Positions 44,857 through 53,987 of a DNA stretch of 64,000 nucleotides are shown piece after piece (the stretch's first letter is position 1; each line of letters starts with the position of its first letter). Under the pieces are notes generated by a model. That model was given only the letters and a program-made list of their open reading frames with translations, searched no databases and had not been told where the DNA came from. The stretch is taken from the NCBI RefSeq assembly GCF_902859855.1, contig NZ_CADIKH010000036.1:1-64000 (forward strand), written 5' to 3'. The position numbers and the translations under genes were made by a program. The DNA comes from Paraburkholderia humisilvae (GTDB lineage Bacteria; Pseudomonadota; Gammaproteobacteria; Burkholderiales; Burkholderiaceae).

Positions 44857-45738
44857 ATGAATGTTGTCCGCACAACCGATGCGCGGCCGCACCCGGTGCA
44901 TAGATCGCGTCGCATGTCCGCGCCGGTTTCCCGGCGCGTGTTCTTCGGTCTTTCGGTGGTGCTGTTCGTGGCGAGCGCCGGGTTGACGGCGATCGTATGC
45001 CTGTCGATGTCGGCGGCCGGCGAAATGCCGATGCCCGGCGGCGGGTCGATGTCGATGGTGTGGTCGCGGATGTGCGGACAGACGTGGCCGCGTGCTGCCG
45101 CGTCGTTCGTCGGCATGTGGCTCGTGATGATGGTCGCGATGATGCTGCCGTCGCTCGCGCCGGTGCTGTGGCGCTATCACGAGATCATTGGCCGGCTGGG
45201 CAACGCGCGTGCCGGGCGGCTCACCGCTTGGGTCAGCGTCGGTTACTTCTTCGTCTGGGCGTTGCTGGGCGTCGCCGTGTTTCCGTCGGGCGCGGCGCTC
45301 GCCGCGCTCGACATGCAGTGGCCCGCGTTTGCGCGCAGCGTCGCTGCCGTACCCGGCGCGGTCGTGCTGCTTGCCGGCATGCTGCAGTTCAGTGCGTGGA
45401 AAGCGCAGCATCTCGCGTGCTGCCGCGACGCGTGGCGTCGCGCATCCCATTGCACATCGGGCTGCGTTGACGTGTTGCAGGCCAATGTGCGCGTGGCCTG
45501 GCGATCGGGCGTGCGCCAGGGTCTGCATTGTGTGTGCTGTTGCGCGGGCCCGACGGCCGTGCTGCTCGCCGTCGGGGTGATGGATCTGCGTGTGATGGCG
45601 GCTGTGACAATTGCCGTGACCGCTGAACGCGTTGCGGCGAACGGCGTGCATGTCGCACGCATGATCGGCGCGCTGGCGATCGGCGCCGGATTGCTGATGC
45701 TTGCACGCGCCGTCGTCACCGGAGCCGCAGCGGGATGA
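44857..45738 (+). CDS. DUF2182 membrane protein
   Basis: 293 aa with about seven hydrophobic helices. MWLVMMVAMMLPSLAPVLWRYHEI and GVRQGLHCVCCCAGPTAVLLAVGVMDLRVMA are the conserved blocks of DUF2182, a family of predicted metal-binding membrane proteins rich in Met, His and Cys in and near the helices. It is cotranscribed with the DUF899 gene (3-bp gap). Confidence 0.85.
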   Translation: MNVVRTTDARPHPVHRSRRMSAPVSRRVFFGLSVVLFVASAGLTAIVCLSMSAAGEMPMPGGGSMSMVWSRMCGQTWPRAAASFVGMWLVMMVAMMLPSLAPVLWRYHEIIGRLGNARAGRLTAWVSVGYFFVWALLGVAVFPSGAALAALDMQWPAFARSVAAVPGAVVLLAGMLQFSAWKAQHLACCRDAWRRASHCTSGCVDVLQANVRVAWRSGVRQGLHCVCCCAGPTAVLLAVGVMDLRVMAAVTIAVTAERVAANGVHVARMIGALAIGAGLLMLARAVVTGAAAG

Positions 45739-45780
45739 TTCGTTACGGTCCTGAGCGCATGCGCGTCGCGTCGCTTTGCG

Positions 45781-46176
45781 TCAATACCGCCACCATCCAG
45801 GCCCCCACGGGCCCCAATCCCACGCCGCTTGCTCATTCATTTGCGCGGTCATCTGCTGCTCCCGCGCGAGGTCGGCCTGGAATTGCTGTCGCCGGTAGGT
45901 ATCCCATGCCGTCTGGTCGCCGATGTAAAGACATCCGCATGCATAAGGGTCCGCGTACAGGAATACCACGCGCGAACCTTGCGTCTTCTGCACGACGCGA
46001 TTGGGCGGCAGCGTTTGCAATTCCAGTCGGCGCTCGGGCGTATTGGCCGGCAGAATCGTGAAGCCCGCCGCGGCCAGCATGTCGTCCTTTTCGCTCGCGC
46101 GTTCCTGAGGCGACGCGCATGCCGCAAGCACGCCGCAACAGAAGAGCGCGATGGTCATCCTGACGGGGTTCAACAT
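45781..46176 (-). CDS. Small lipoprotein of unknown function
   Basis: 131 aa with a lipobox GVLAACAS (Cys20). The body has RVVFLYADPYACGCLYIGDQTAWDTYRRQQF, a motif common in short Burkholderia lipoproteins of unknown role, and a Trp/Gly-rich tail ending WGPGWWRY. It lies 27 bp downstream of the 144-aa gene, forming an operon. Confidence 0.7.
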   Translation of the reverse strand: MLNPVRMTIALFCCGVLAACASPQERASEKDDMLAAAGFTILPANTPERRLELQTLPPNRVVQKTQGSRVVFLYADPYACGCLYIGDQTAWDTYRRQQFQADLAREQQMTAQMNEQAAWDWGPWGPGWWRY

Positions 46177-46203
46177 GATGTCCTCCGGGCGTCACATACC
46201 GCG

Positions 46204-46638
46204 TTACTGGACGTTGAAGCGGAACGACACGCGCTCATGCCCGTTGCCGGCCACGTTGACGGCACGATGCTGTTCATCGGTCCGATAGCGCGCGTAAACG
46301 GTATAGCTTCCCGGAGGCAGTTTCACCAGCATGTAGGGGCCGCGCGAATCGGCATGCATCACTTCGTTACCCTTCGAATCGGCGATTCGCACGTGCACGT
46401 CCGCGAGATAGTCGGCGGTCGGCCCGAAGAAGCCCATCGAAAGCGGCCACTGGCTTTCATCGTGACGCAACGCTTCCGCTTCGTCATGGCCGATGCCGCC
46501 CGACACGAAGCTGATGTCGCCCTGAGTCTCCACCGGCGGCAATCCGGGGCTTTGCGCGAACGCATGGCCCGATACGGTGAGCACGAGTGTTGCGACAAGC
46601 GCGGTGGCGGTCGAATAGCGAACAGTCTTCAGCCTCAT
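46204..46638 (-). CDS. Exported carboxypeptidase-regulatory-like small protein
   Basis: 144 aa with a signal peptide ending GHAFAQS. Residues 75-142 (ADVHVRIADSKGNEVMHADSRGPYMLVKLPPGSYTVYARY) form one prealbumin-like beta-sandwich of the carboxypeptidase regulatory type. It is probably periplasmic or surface-bound, with unknown function. GGAGTGCAAC precedes the ATG. Confidence 0.68.
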   Translation of the reverse strand: MRLKTVRYSTATALVATLVLTVSGHAFAQSPGLPPVETQGDISFVSGGIGHDEAEALRHDESQWPLSMGFFGPTADYLADVHVRIADSKGNEVMHADSRGPYMLVKLPPGSYTVYARYRTDEQHRAVNVAGNGHERVSFRFNVQ

Positions 46639-47084
46639 GTTGCACTCCTTGAGATAGCACGTTCACGTCCGGCCGGCGCGGTGTAACGTCGATCGGCGTG
46701 CAGTGTCTCAGATCGTGATAGCTAACGTCTTCTGAATACGCACGAACTGTATTCCGACACCCCACCGCGTATTGCCCAAGCGGCCAAGCGTGTTCTGCTG
46801 GCGCGCGCAGCGCCAGTGGGAGCGGGCTGTGACACCTGCGATCGTGGCATTGCACCGTACCTCGAGTCGAACCTGCCAATCCGATTCGCATCGAGCGCTG
46901 TCGAAAGCGCGCGCTTCATTGATGATAGGAGATTGGTGCGGCGCGTTCCGCACCAATCCACGTCGAGCGTTCGACGGTGTCACGACGGCGATTTTGCCGC
47001 TGTCATAAAATCAAGGTCCGCCGCGCTTCCCCGTTCGACCTGCTCGCGCCGCTGTCATGATGCGGTGCATTACGGAGTCAGCCG
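46639..47084. other. 446-bp region between divergent genes
   Basis: No gene recognised; short plus-strand frames are not convincing. It contains the strong inverted repeat at 46931-46958 and should hold the promoters of the small exported-protein operon (minus) and the phosphatase (plus). Confidence 0.4.
46931..46958. repeat. 11-bp inverted repeat
   Basis: GATTGGTGCGG / CCGCACCAATC around CGCGTT, a perfect stem about 130 bp ahead of the phosphatase start. There is no U-run. It is a candidate operator or leader hairpin. Confidence 0.6.
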
Positions 47085-47696
47085 ATGAACACTGCAGTTG
47101 CAAACGATACGGTCAGCCACCGCGAAATCTGGCTGATCCGTCATGGCGAAACCGAGTGGAGCCTCAACGGCAAGCACACCGGGCGCACTGACATTCCGCT
47201 TACCGAACGCGGACGCGAACAGGCGCGCGCACTCGTGCCCTTGCTGGGCGCCGTGCACTTCGACGCGGTGTGGTCAAGCCCGCGTGCGCGCGCGCTCGAC
47301 ACATGCCGGCTCGCGGGACTCGGCGAGCGCGTCGAAGTGGAGCCCGAACTGCGCGAGTGGGACTACGGCATCTACGAAGGACGCACGACCCAGGAGATTC
47401 GCGACAGCGTGCCCGACTGGGCCGTCTGGCATTCGCCGATTCCGCAAGGAGAAAGCGCGGAGCAGGTCCAGGCCCGTGCGACGGCGCTGATCGAACGTTT
47501 GCTCGCGATGCCGGGACGCACCGCGCTCTTTTCGCATTCGCATTTCTTGCGGTCGCTGGCCGGATGCTGGGTCGCGAATGCCGTCAAATTCGGCGCGCAT
47601 CTGTATCTCGACACCGCGTCAGTCAGCATTCTCGGATTCGAGCGCGATACCCGCGCGATACGGCAGTGGAACCGCTTGCCGTCTACGGCTGACTGA
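47085..47696 (+). CDS. Histidine phosphatase (phosphoglycerate mutase-like) family protein
   Basis: 203 aa. LIRHGETEWSLNGKHTGRTDIPLTERG holds the RHG motif with the phospho-acceptor His; LREWDYGIYEGRTTQEI and FSHSHFLRSLAGCWV supply the acid and second His. This layout is that of small-molecule phosphatases related to GpmB/CobC, acting in the cytosol. Its substrate is unknown. Confidence 0.9.
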   Translation: MNTAVANDTVSHREIWLIRHGETEWSLNGKHTGRTDIPLTERGREQARALVPLLGAVHFDAVWSSPRARALDTCRLAGLGERVEVEPELREWDYGIYEGRTTQEIRDSVPDWAVWHSPIPQGESAEQVQARATALIERLLAMPGRTALFSHSHFLRSLAGCWVANAVKFGAHLYLDTASVSILGFERDTRAIRQWNRLPSTAD

Positions 47697-48041
47697 CCCG
47701 CACGCGCTTCACTTCCCCGCTGTTGTTCCGCCGCTTCGCCGCACTTCGATTCGTCAGGCCACGTGACCGCATTCGCGGTGCGCGTGGTGTCGGCGCAAGC
47801 GCGTGTTCGATGCCGGCCGGCTCCGCTTTTCCAGCATAAATATGTCGCCCGATGTCATCGCGGCCCGTGGCGCCCGCGTGCGCGCGCGCTTGCGGCGGTG
47901 ACATATGCCGACATAGTTTGTCGGTGGTTTTTCACCGCTGCGCTTAATAGAGTGCCTGCGTGGGACGCGACGGCGCGCATACAACGATTCAGCCAGCCGA
48001 CGCGAGATTCCCGGCCCTGAACCTGTCGCTCTCTGATCATC
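47697..48041. other. 345-bp intergenic region
   Basis: No gene seen. A short inverted repeat CCGACA-TAGTT-TGTCGG (47908-47924) is followed by CGGTG-GTTTTT-CACCG (overlapping, to about 47937); they may be operator or leader structures ahead of the sterol desaturase gene. Confidence 0.4.
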
Positions 48042-49259
48042 ATGGCTCACACGCTCAAGCTCACCTATATCGTCTCGCTGGTCTTCGTCAGCATTTCGCT
48101 TGTCGAAGCCTTCGTGCTGAACCGGCGAAGCCGCCGCCGCGGCGGCGAACCGTTCGACTGGAATGAAATGCGGCTGTCGCTGATCGACCTGGTCGGCCGC
48201 AAGCTGATCGACTTCGTGCCGCTGTCGCTGACCGCGCCGCTGTTCGCGTTCGCGTGGCGCCACCGTATTCACACGGTCGCGATGCACACGGTGCCGACGC
48301 TGATCGTCGTGTTTCTCGCGCAGGAGTTCTGCTACTACTGGTATCACCGCACCTCGCACCGGATGCGTCTGATGTGGGCGACGCACGCCGTGCATCATTC
48401 GCCGAACCAGTTGACGCTCGGCACCGCCTACCGGCTCGGCTGGACCACCAAGCTGTCCGGCAGTGCGTTGTTCTTCGCGCCGATGGTCTGGCTCGGCGTG
48501 CGTCCGGAGATCGTGATGATGACGCTGGCGATCAACCTCTGGTATCAGTTCTGGATTCACAACACGTGGACGCCGAAGCTCGGCTGGCTCGAATATGTGA
48601 TCAATACGCCGTCCGCGCACCGCGTGCATCATGCATCGAACCTCGACTATCTCGATGCGAACTACGGTGGCACGCTGATCCTCTTCGACCGGTTGTTCGG
48701 CACCTACGTCGCCGAGCGCAGCGATCTGCCGTGCCGTTATGGCCTCGTCACGCCGACCCGCACACGCAATCCGTTGGTCGTCGAATTCGAGCATTGGGTG
48801 ACGCTGGTGCGCGACGTCGTGCACGCGAAGAGCGCGCGGATTGCGCTGAACCATATCTTCCGTCCGCCGGGCTGGCTGCCCGACGGCAAAGGCGAGACCA
48901 CCGAGGACATGCGGCGCCGCGCGGCCGCACAGGATGCGGTCGAGAGACGCGCCCGGGCGCTGGTGCGCGCCACGGAGATCCTATGGATGGCTGCCGCCGG
49001 ACATACTCTGGAACACCCCATCGCGGCGAATCCACGCATGGACCAGCGCGGCGCCGAGATGACCGAGAATCAGCAGGAAGAACGCGTAGCCGAGCAGTCC
49101 GTGCAAGCGCCGCAACTGACCATAGACGACGATGTCGTGCGTCAGGATCGGCGGCAACACGAACCCCTTCCACATGGTGACCGGATAGCCGCCCGCGGAC
49201 TGCATCGCCCAGCCGATCAGCGGCATTGCGATCATCAGCGCATAGAGCACGTAGTGTGA
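48042..49259 (+). CDS. Sterol desaturase/fatty acid hydroxylase family protein with read-through tail
   Basis: 405 aa as the frame stands. Residues 1-310 are a normal member: membrane helices and the histidine clusters HRTSH, HAVHH and HRVHH that bind the di-iron centre. From about residue 314 the frame crosses the convergent cytochrome b561 stop and continues 279 bp as its antisense, giving a hydrophilic tail rich in Gln/Arg/His. Relatives usually end near residue 300-330, so the native stop seems to have been lost by mutation or indel. The enzyme probably hydroxylates a lipid or related substrate in the inner membrane. Confidence 0.8.
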   Translation: MAHTLKLTYIVSLVFVSISLVEAFVLNRRSRRRGGEPFDWNEMRLSLIDLVGRKLIDFVPLSLTAPLFAFAWRHRIHTVAMHTVPTLIVVFLAQEFCYYWYHRTSHRMRLMWATHAVHHSPNQLTLGTAYRLGWTTKLSGSALFFAPMVWLGVRPEIVMMTLAINLWYQFWIHNTWTPKLGWLEYVINTPSAHRVHHASNLDYLDANYGGTLILFDRLFGTYVAERSDLPCRYGLVTPTRTRNPLVVEFEHWVTLVRDVVHAKSARIALNHIFRPPGWLPDGKGETTEDMRRRAAAQDAVERRARALVRATEILWMAAAGHTLEHPIAANPRMDQRGAEMTENQQEERVAEQSVQAPQLTIDDDVVRQDRRQHEPLPHGDRIAARGLHRPADQRHCDHQRIEHVV

Positions 49260-49535
49260 CGCTTTCGCCGCGACCGCCTGAATCCCCGGCAGGTCAGCGG
49301 GCAGGGGCGGCGGGCGATGCGTGATCCGTATCGCGAAGCGGATCAGCGCAAGGATCAGGATCGCGATGCCAATCGGCCGGTGCCACGCGAGCAGTATCGG
49401 GTAGCGCACGCTCACGGTCGATACCATGCCGACGCCGATATACAGCATCGCGAGAATCAGCAGCGCCATCAGCCAATGCAGAATGCGCGCCGGCAAGACG
49501 AAGTGTTCGTGCGACGTAGTGTGCGGCGCGTTCAT
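48981..49535 (-). CDS. Cytochrome b561 family protein
   Basis: 184 aa from the ATG at 49535 with CGGAGAATCTCA upstream. Four membrane helices with HEHFVLPARILHWLMALLILAM, LAWHRPIGIAILILALIRFAIR and LHGLLGYAFFLLILGHLGAALVH carry the haem-ligand histidines. The start codon overlaps the catalase stop (ATGA, 49532-49535), so the two are translationally coupled. It probably passes electrons from quinol to the periplasmic partner. Confidence 0.88.
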   Translation of the reverse strand: MNAPHTTSHEHFVLPARILHWLMALLILAMLYIGVGMVSTVSVRYPILLAWHRPIGIAILILALIRFAIRITHRPPPLPADLPGIQAVAAKASHYVLYALMIAMPLIGWAMQSAGGYPVTMWKGFVLPPILTHDIVVYGQLRRLHGLLGYAFFLLILGHLGAALVHAWIRRDGVFQSMSGGSHP

Positions 49536-50620
49536 TGAGATTCTCCGTTGTGCTGCAGTTCGATCGTGATCGCATCGGGACGCGGGCCTTCCGCCGCGCG
49601 CCGCTGGAAAGACACCGAATAAGCCGCTGAGCGCGCCGGCAGCAGCGGGTCCTCGGAGCGGGCCACGCCTCGCGGCAGAATCAGCGGGTCGTAGTTGTAG
49701 TCGCGGCAGTGACCGTCTTCTTCGGTCGCGATCTGATCGAACACAAGCGTGCCCGCATCGATGCGCTGATGGTCGGGACTCCATTCGACAGTCGCGTTGT
49801 TGGTCACGTCGCCCTCATTGGCCGGCACGAGGATCATGTGCCACTTCACCGGACCATCGTGAATGCGCTGCAGCAAATCGTTGAACAGGAAGTTCGGCCC
49901 CAGCGCGGCTGCCTTGCTCTTGTCGAGCGCCATAAACGGCTGCTCCGGCTCAAACTGCCAGCGCACGTAACGCACCGTGCCGGTCGCGTCGGTGAAGCGG
50001 AACGCATTGATGCTGTGGTACGTGCCGTTTGCGAAGCTGGACGGCATCGGCGTTTTGGCCAGGTAATCGAGGAAACGCTGGGTCTCCGGGTGCGTCGACA
50101 AAAACGCTTTCATCTTGTCCGGATCAGGCTGGTGCGTCGCCGGGTCCGGCTTCGATGCAATCTGTAGCGCGATAAAGTCCGCCGGGTTCGACACGATGAA
50201 AATCGGTGTCTGGTCGAGCGCCATCCGCCATTCGTCGCCGTCGGGCAACTGGAAGCGCATACCGAGCCCGTGGAAAATCTGATCGGCGTCGTTGCTGTCC
50301 GGCATCGAACTGCCCGTATTGAAGCGGCCGATCACGGGCACGGAGCCTGTTGTGAACAATGCCGCGCGCGACAGCGCCGTACCCGCGCCGTTTGAATCGA
50401 AGTGACCGCTTACGCAAATACCCTTCGAATGCGCACGCCGGAAGCCCGGATGGATCGTTCCGGCGTTGTATTGAAGGATGTTGACGAGTGTCGAGCCGCT
50501 GATACGGTTCGGCGTGAACCAGCCGCCGGCCCATGCGAACAGCAGCAACAGCACGAGAACAATCAGCGCAATGGCCGCGAGCGCGGGCAACGGGTTGCGT
50601 GAAGGACCGGGAGACGTCAT
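49532..50620 (-). CDS. Catalase-family peroxidase, membrane-anchored
   Basis: 362 aa with an N-terminal helix (AAIALIVLVLLLLFAWAGGWF, residues 13-33) that anchors or exports it. FRRAHSKGICVSGHF carries the distal His, and RSAAYSVSFQRR gives the RxxxY proximal tyrosine motif. It is shorter than true catalases, matching the SrpA-like catalase-related peroxidases usually paired with cytochrome b561. The pair should remove peroxide at the periplasmic side using electrons from the quinone pool. Confidence 0.9.
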   Translation of the reverse strand: MTSPGPSRNPLPALAAIALIVLVLLLLFAWAGGWFTPNRISGSTLVNILQYNAGTIHPGFRRAHSKGICVSGHFDSNGAGTALSRAALFTTGSVPVIGRFNTGSSMPDSNDADQIFHGLGMRFQLPDGDEWRMALDQTPIFIVSNPADFIALQIASKPDPATHQPDPDKMKAFLSTHPETQRFLDYLAKTPMPSSFANGTYHSINAFRFTDATGTVRYVRWQFEPEQPFMALDKSKAAALGPNFLFNDLLQRIHDGPVKWHMILVPANEGDVTNNATVEWSPDHQRIDAGTLVFDQIATEEDGHCRDYNYDPLILPRGVARSEDPLLPARSAAYSVSFQRRAAEGPRPDAITIELQHNGESQ

Positions 50621-50798
50621 CGGGCGACCTCCGTGAGGCGGACGGGTGGGGGCGGGCAGAAGAGCCCGGCGCTAGCGTGTCACGAAGGGCGCCACGCCGG
50701 ATTGCGTGTGAGTATGCTGCCCTAAAATTTTTAGCATGTTCGAGTTAGCACGGCCAATTTTCTTTTTGTGGGGGAACGTGTTTGTGCAGATGCGCATC

Positions 50799-50827
50799 GG
50801 CGCCGGCTCCCCGAATGAGCCGGCGCC
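50799..50827 (-). terminator. Strong hairpin downstream of the SDR gene
   Basis: GGCGCCGGCTC / GAGCCGGCGCC with a 7-nt loop, a perfect 11-bp stem about 120 bp past the SDR stop on the minus strand and ahead of the peroxidase operon (326-bp gap 50621-50946, no gene). No adjacent U-run. Confidence 0.45.
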
Positions 50828-50946
50828 CGCGTCCAAACGGCCGGGCGCCGGTCTATTCTGTTTTCGGTGCGCGCCCCATCGCGGGATAAGGTGGGCCGGG
50901 CGCGTACCTGGCGTGTGCCTGGTGCGTACCCGTTTGCAGCCGGCGG

Positions 50947-51684
50947 CTACGCGTAGCCGCCGTTGACGCGGATGATTTGTGCGTTCACCCACGCGCCGTC
51001 CGGACCCGCGAGGAACGACACCGCGGAGGCGATTTCGTCGGGTGTGCCGATCCGTTCGAGCGGCGCGAGCTTCGCGAGGTGGGTGATCTGCTCGTCGGCC
51101 TTGCCGCTCAGGAAGAGCTCGGTGCCCACCGGTCCGGGCGCGATCGCATTGACGGTGATCGCGCGCCCGCGCAGTTCGTTGGCGAGCACCGGCACCATCG
51201 CTTCGACGGCGGCCTTGCTGGCGATATACGGACCGTAGCCGCGAAACGACTTCGCGATCACGCTCGAGGACAGCACGATGATCCGTCCGCCGTCGTTCAA
51301 CTGGGCGGCCGCTTGTGACATCACGATGAACGCGCCGCGCAGGTTGGTTGTGATGGTTTTGTCGAAGGTTTTGATGAGATCGACGTCCATCTTCGCCATC
51401 GGCATGATGCCGGCGCTATTCACCACGACGTCGAAGCGGCCGAATGCGTGGGCCGTCTCGACGAACAGGCGCTTGACGTCCCGCGGCTCGCTGACGTCGC
51501 CCTGGATGGCGATCGCGTTGCCGCCGACCGCTTTGATCGCGCTCACCGTTTCGACGGCTCTGGCCGCGTTGCCGGCGTAATTGATCGCGACGGCGAAGCC
51601 GTCCGCCGCGAGGCGCATCGCGATCGCCTGGCCGATGCCGCGTGAGCCGCCGGTGACAATCGCGGCCTGCTGGTGGGTGTGCAT
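50947..51684 (-). CDS. SDR-family oxidoreductase
   Basis: 245 aa from the ATG at 51684 (CAGGAGCAGCTC upstream). TGGSRGIGQAIAMRLAADG is the cofactor motif, NSAGIMP the second, with SSSVIAKSFRGYGPYIASKAAVEAM giving Ser, Tyr and Lys, and IAPGPVGTELFLSG downstream. Classical SDR, probably NADP-dependent. It is divergent from a LysR gene, a standard regulator-target pair. Confidence 0.9.
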   Translation of the reverse strand: MHTHQQAAIVTGGSRGIGQAIAMRLAADGFAVAINYAGNAARAVETVSAIKAVGGNAIAIQGDVSEPRDVKRLFVETAHAFGRFDVVVNSAGIMPMAKMDVDLIKTFDKTITTNLRGAFIVMSQAAAQLNDGGRIIVLSSSVIAKSFRGYGPYIASKAAVEAMVPVLANELRGRAITVNAIAPGPVGTELFLSGKADEQITHLAKLAPLERIGTPDEIASAVSFLAGPDGAWVNAQIIRVNGGYA

Positions 51685-51889
51685 GAGCTGCTCCTGGGAT
51701 GTTATGGGCGCGGTGCCTGTGAGATAAGCATTGTCGTCATTTAACCAGCCGCGATAAATGGTGATAAATTGGGAATTCAATTCAATGGCACTCAATAATC
51801 GGACGGTAATCACCGGACAGAATTCCGAAAACGTGATAAATAGCGTGTCCGTAGCACCCTTCATTCAATTTGCCTGAATAAAGACGGCC

Positions 51890-52795
51890 ATGGATCGACT
51901 CGATGCGTTGCAGTTGTTCACCCGGATCGTTGAAGTGCAAAGCTTCAGCCGGGCGGCGGACATGCTCGACATTCCGCGTGCGACGGCCACCTATGCGATC
52001 AAGGAACTCGAGGCGCGGCTGGGCACCCGGTTGCTCGAGCGGACCACGCGCCAGGTGCGGCCGACGCTCGATGGGCAGGCGTTCTATGAACGCTGCGTGC
52101 AGGTGCTCAGCGAACTGGACGATGCGGAAGCGTCGCTGCGCCATGTCGCGTCGAATCCGCGCGGCGTGCTGCGCGTCGATATGCATGGCACGCACGCGAC
52201 ACGCATCGTGTTAGCGCGAATCGATGAGTTTCGCCACCGCTATCCGAATGTCGAACTGGTCGTCAGCAGCGGCGACCGGCTGGTCGATCTGGTGCGCGAG
52301 GGCGTCGATTGCGTGATCCGCGCCGGCAATCCGCGCGATTCGAGCCTCGTCGCGCGGCGCCTCGCTTCGATGCCGCAGGTCATCTGTGCGAGCGGCGACT
52401 ATCTGGCTCGGCATGGCACGCCGGAACATCCGGATGAACTCGCCGATCATCAGGCCGTGCGTTTCTTCGCAAGCGGCGCGGCGGCCGACTATCCGTTCGA
52501 ACTCGTCGTCGACGGTGCGATTCGCGAGTACGCGGTCGGGGGCTGGATGTCGGTGAACGACGCGGAGAATAACGTCGTTTGCGCGCTGCGCGGCTGCGGG
52601 CTGATTCAGGTGCCGCGCTTTCACGTCGAGGACGAGTTGCGCGATGGGCGCCTCGTCGAAGTCCTCGCGCGATGGGCGAGCCCCGAGATGGTCGTGTCCG
52701 CGCTGTATCCGTACCGGCGGCAGTTATCGCCGCGCGTGCGCGTGTTCGTCGACTGGCTGTGCGAGCTCTATGAAGAGAGATTCGGCGCGCGTTGA
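51890..52795 (+). CDS. LysR-family transcriptional regulator
   Basis: 301 aa. The HTH is MDRLDALQLFTRIVEVQSFSRAADMLDIPRATATYAIKELEARLGTRLLERTTR. It is divergent from the SDR gene across 205 bp of AT-rich DNA (51685-51889) that should contain both promoters. Confidence 0.88.
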   Translation: MDRLDALQLFTRIVEVQSFSRAADMLDIPRATATYAIKELEARLGTRLLERTTRQVRPTLDGQAFYERCVQVLSELDDAEASLRHVASNPRGVLRVDMHGTHATRIVLARIDEFRHRYPNVELVVSSGDRLVDLVREGVDCVIRAGNPRDSSLVARRLASMPQVICASGDYLARHGTPEHPDELADHQAVRFFASGAAADYPFELVVDGAIREYAVGGWMSVNDAENNVVCALRGCGLIQVPRFHVEDELRDGRLVEVLARWASPEMVVSALYPYRRQLSPRVRVFVDWLCELYEERFGAR

Positions 52796-52978
52796 CAGCG
52801 AAGGGCGATGTGGTGTGAGACCAGGCAAGCCTCAGTTTGAGGTCGATCGCTGCGCCGCGTATCGCGTCTGTCGCGCATAGGCTTTATGCTTCCGGGTCTG
52901 CCAGATGAAGCGGCGCTGCCGAAACCGCTGTGCAGGTCACGACAGGATAACTACAGGGTAACCACAGGTCATACAAGG

Positions 52979-53923
52979 ATGAGAAAGCCTATCGATGGAC
53001 TGGCCGCGACGTTGATGGTTGTGTTGTGCGTCGCGTGGGGCTTGCAACAGGTCGCGATCAAGGCGGTTGTTGCTGACGTGTCGCCGGTTCTGCAAGCGGC
53101 GCTGCGCTCCGGTGCCGCGGCGCTGCTGGTGTGGCTCTTCAGTCACCTGGTCGCGCGTGAGCGGTGGCTGCCCGGTATCGCGCTGCGCTCGGGCCTCGTG
53201 GCGGGCATTCTGTTTGCACTCGAATTCCTGTTTATTGCTGAAGGTCTGCGCCGCACGAATGCATCGCATATGGCGGTGCTGATCTATACCGCGCCGATGT
53301 TCGCGGCGATCGGGCTGCATCTGCGGATTCCTGATGAAAGGCTCACGCTGCTGCAATGGATGGGCATTGGCCTCGCATTTTTCGGCGTTGCCGTGACCTT
53401 TCTCGCGCCCGCGATCGGTGGCGCCGATGCGAACCCGGTTTCTCCCGACTCGCTGCTCGGCGACCTGCTGGGTTTGTGCGCCGGAGCCGCGTGGGGATTG
53501 ACGACGGTTGCGATCCGCGTGAGCCGCCTGAGCGAAGCGCCACCGTCGCAGACGCTGTTCTGTCAGCTCGCGGTCGCGTTTATTGCGCTGTTGCCGTTTT
53601 CGTTTGCGACAGGCGAGACCCATTTCCACGGAACGCCGCTTGCATGGGCGAGCCTCGCGTTCCAGGCCATCGTGATCTCGTTCGTGAGCTATCTCACCTG
53701 GTTCTGGCTATTGCGGCGCTACCTGGCGGCGAAGCTCGGCGTGCTGTCGTTCATGACGCCGCTGTTCGGCGTCGCGTTCGGCATTGTGCTGCTGCATGAG
53801 CGTGTGTCAATCGCGTTCGCGGTGGGCTCCGCGTTCGTGCTGACGGGGTTGCTGGTCGTCAACGGGCAAGGGTGGCTGCGTCAGGTTTTCGCGCGGGCTG
53901 CGCGCAGCGCGGGCACTTCCTGA
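52979..53923 (+). CDS. DMT-superfamily (EamA) transporter
   Basis: 314 aa from the ATG at 52979; the frame extends to 52886 but those 31 residues are not membrane-like. Ten helices in two EamA repeats, starting AATLMVVLCVAWGLQQVAIKAV and, in the second half, LLGLCAGAAWGLTTVAIRVSRL. An exporter of small metabolites; substrate unknown. Confidence 0.85.
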   Translation: MRKPIDGLAATLMVVLCVAWGLQQVAIKAVVADVSPVLQAALRSGAAALLVWLFSHLVARERWLPGIALRSGLVAGILFALEFLFIAEGLRRTNASHMAVLIYTAPMFAAIGLHLRIPDERLTLLQWMGIGLAFFGVAVTFLAPAIGGADANPVSPDSLLGDLLGLCAGAAWGLTTVAIRVSRLSEAPPSQTLFCQLAVAFIALLPFSFATGETHFHGTPLAWASLAFQAIVISFVSYLTWFWLLRRYLAAKLGVLSFMTPLFGVAFGIVLLHERVSIAFAVGSAFVLTGLLVVNGQGWLRQVFARAARSAGTS

Positions 53924-53939
53924 ACAATCAGGACGGGTT

Positions 53940-53987
53940 TTGCCGCATCAGTTGCCGCATCAGTTGCTGCATCAGTTGCTGCATCAA
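53940..53987. repeat. 12-bp tandem repeat, four units
   Basis: TTGCCGCATCAG is repeated four times with one C-to-T change in the last two units. The array starts 16 bp after the DMT stop and runs into the stop codon of the truncated hexapeptide gene. Its 12-bp length keeps any reading frame. Confidence 0.88.

Noticed and set aside
47908-47937. Two short adjacent hairpins upstream of the sterol desaturase
   Set aside because: Stems of only 5-6 bp, too short to claim as a regulatory element without comparison.
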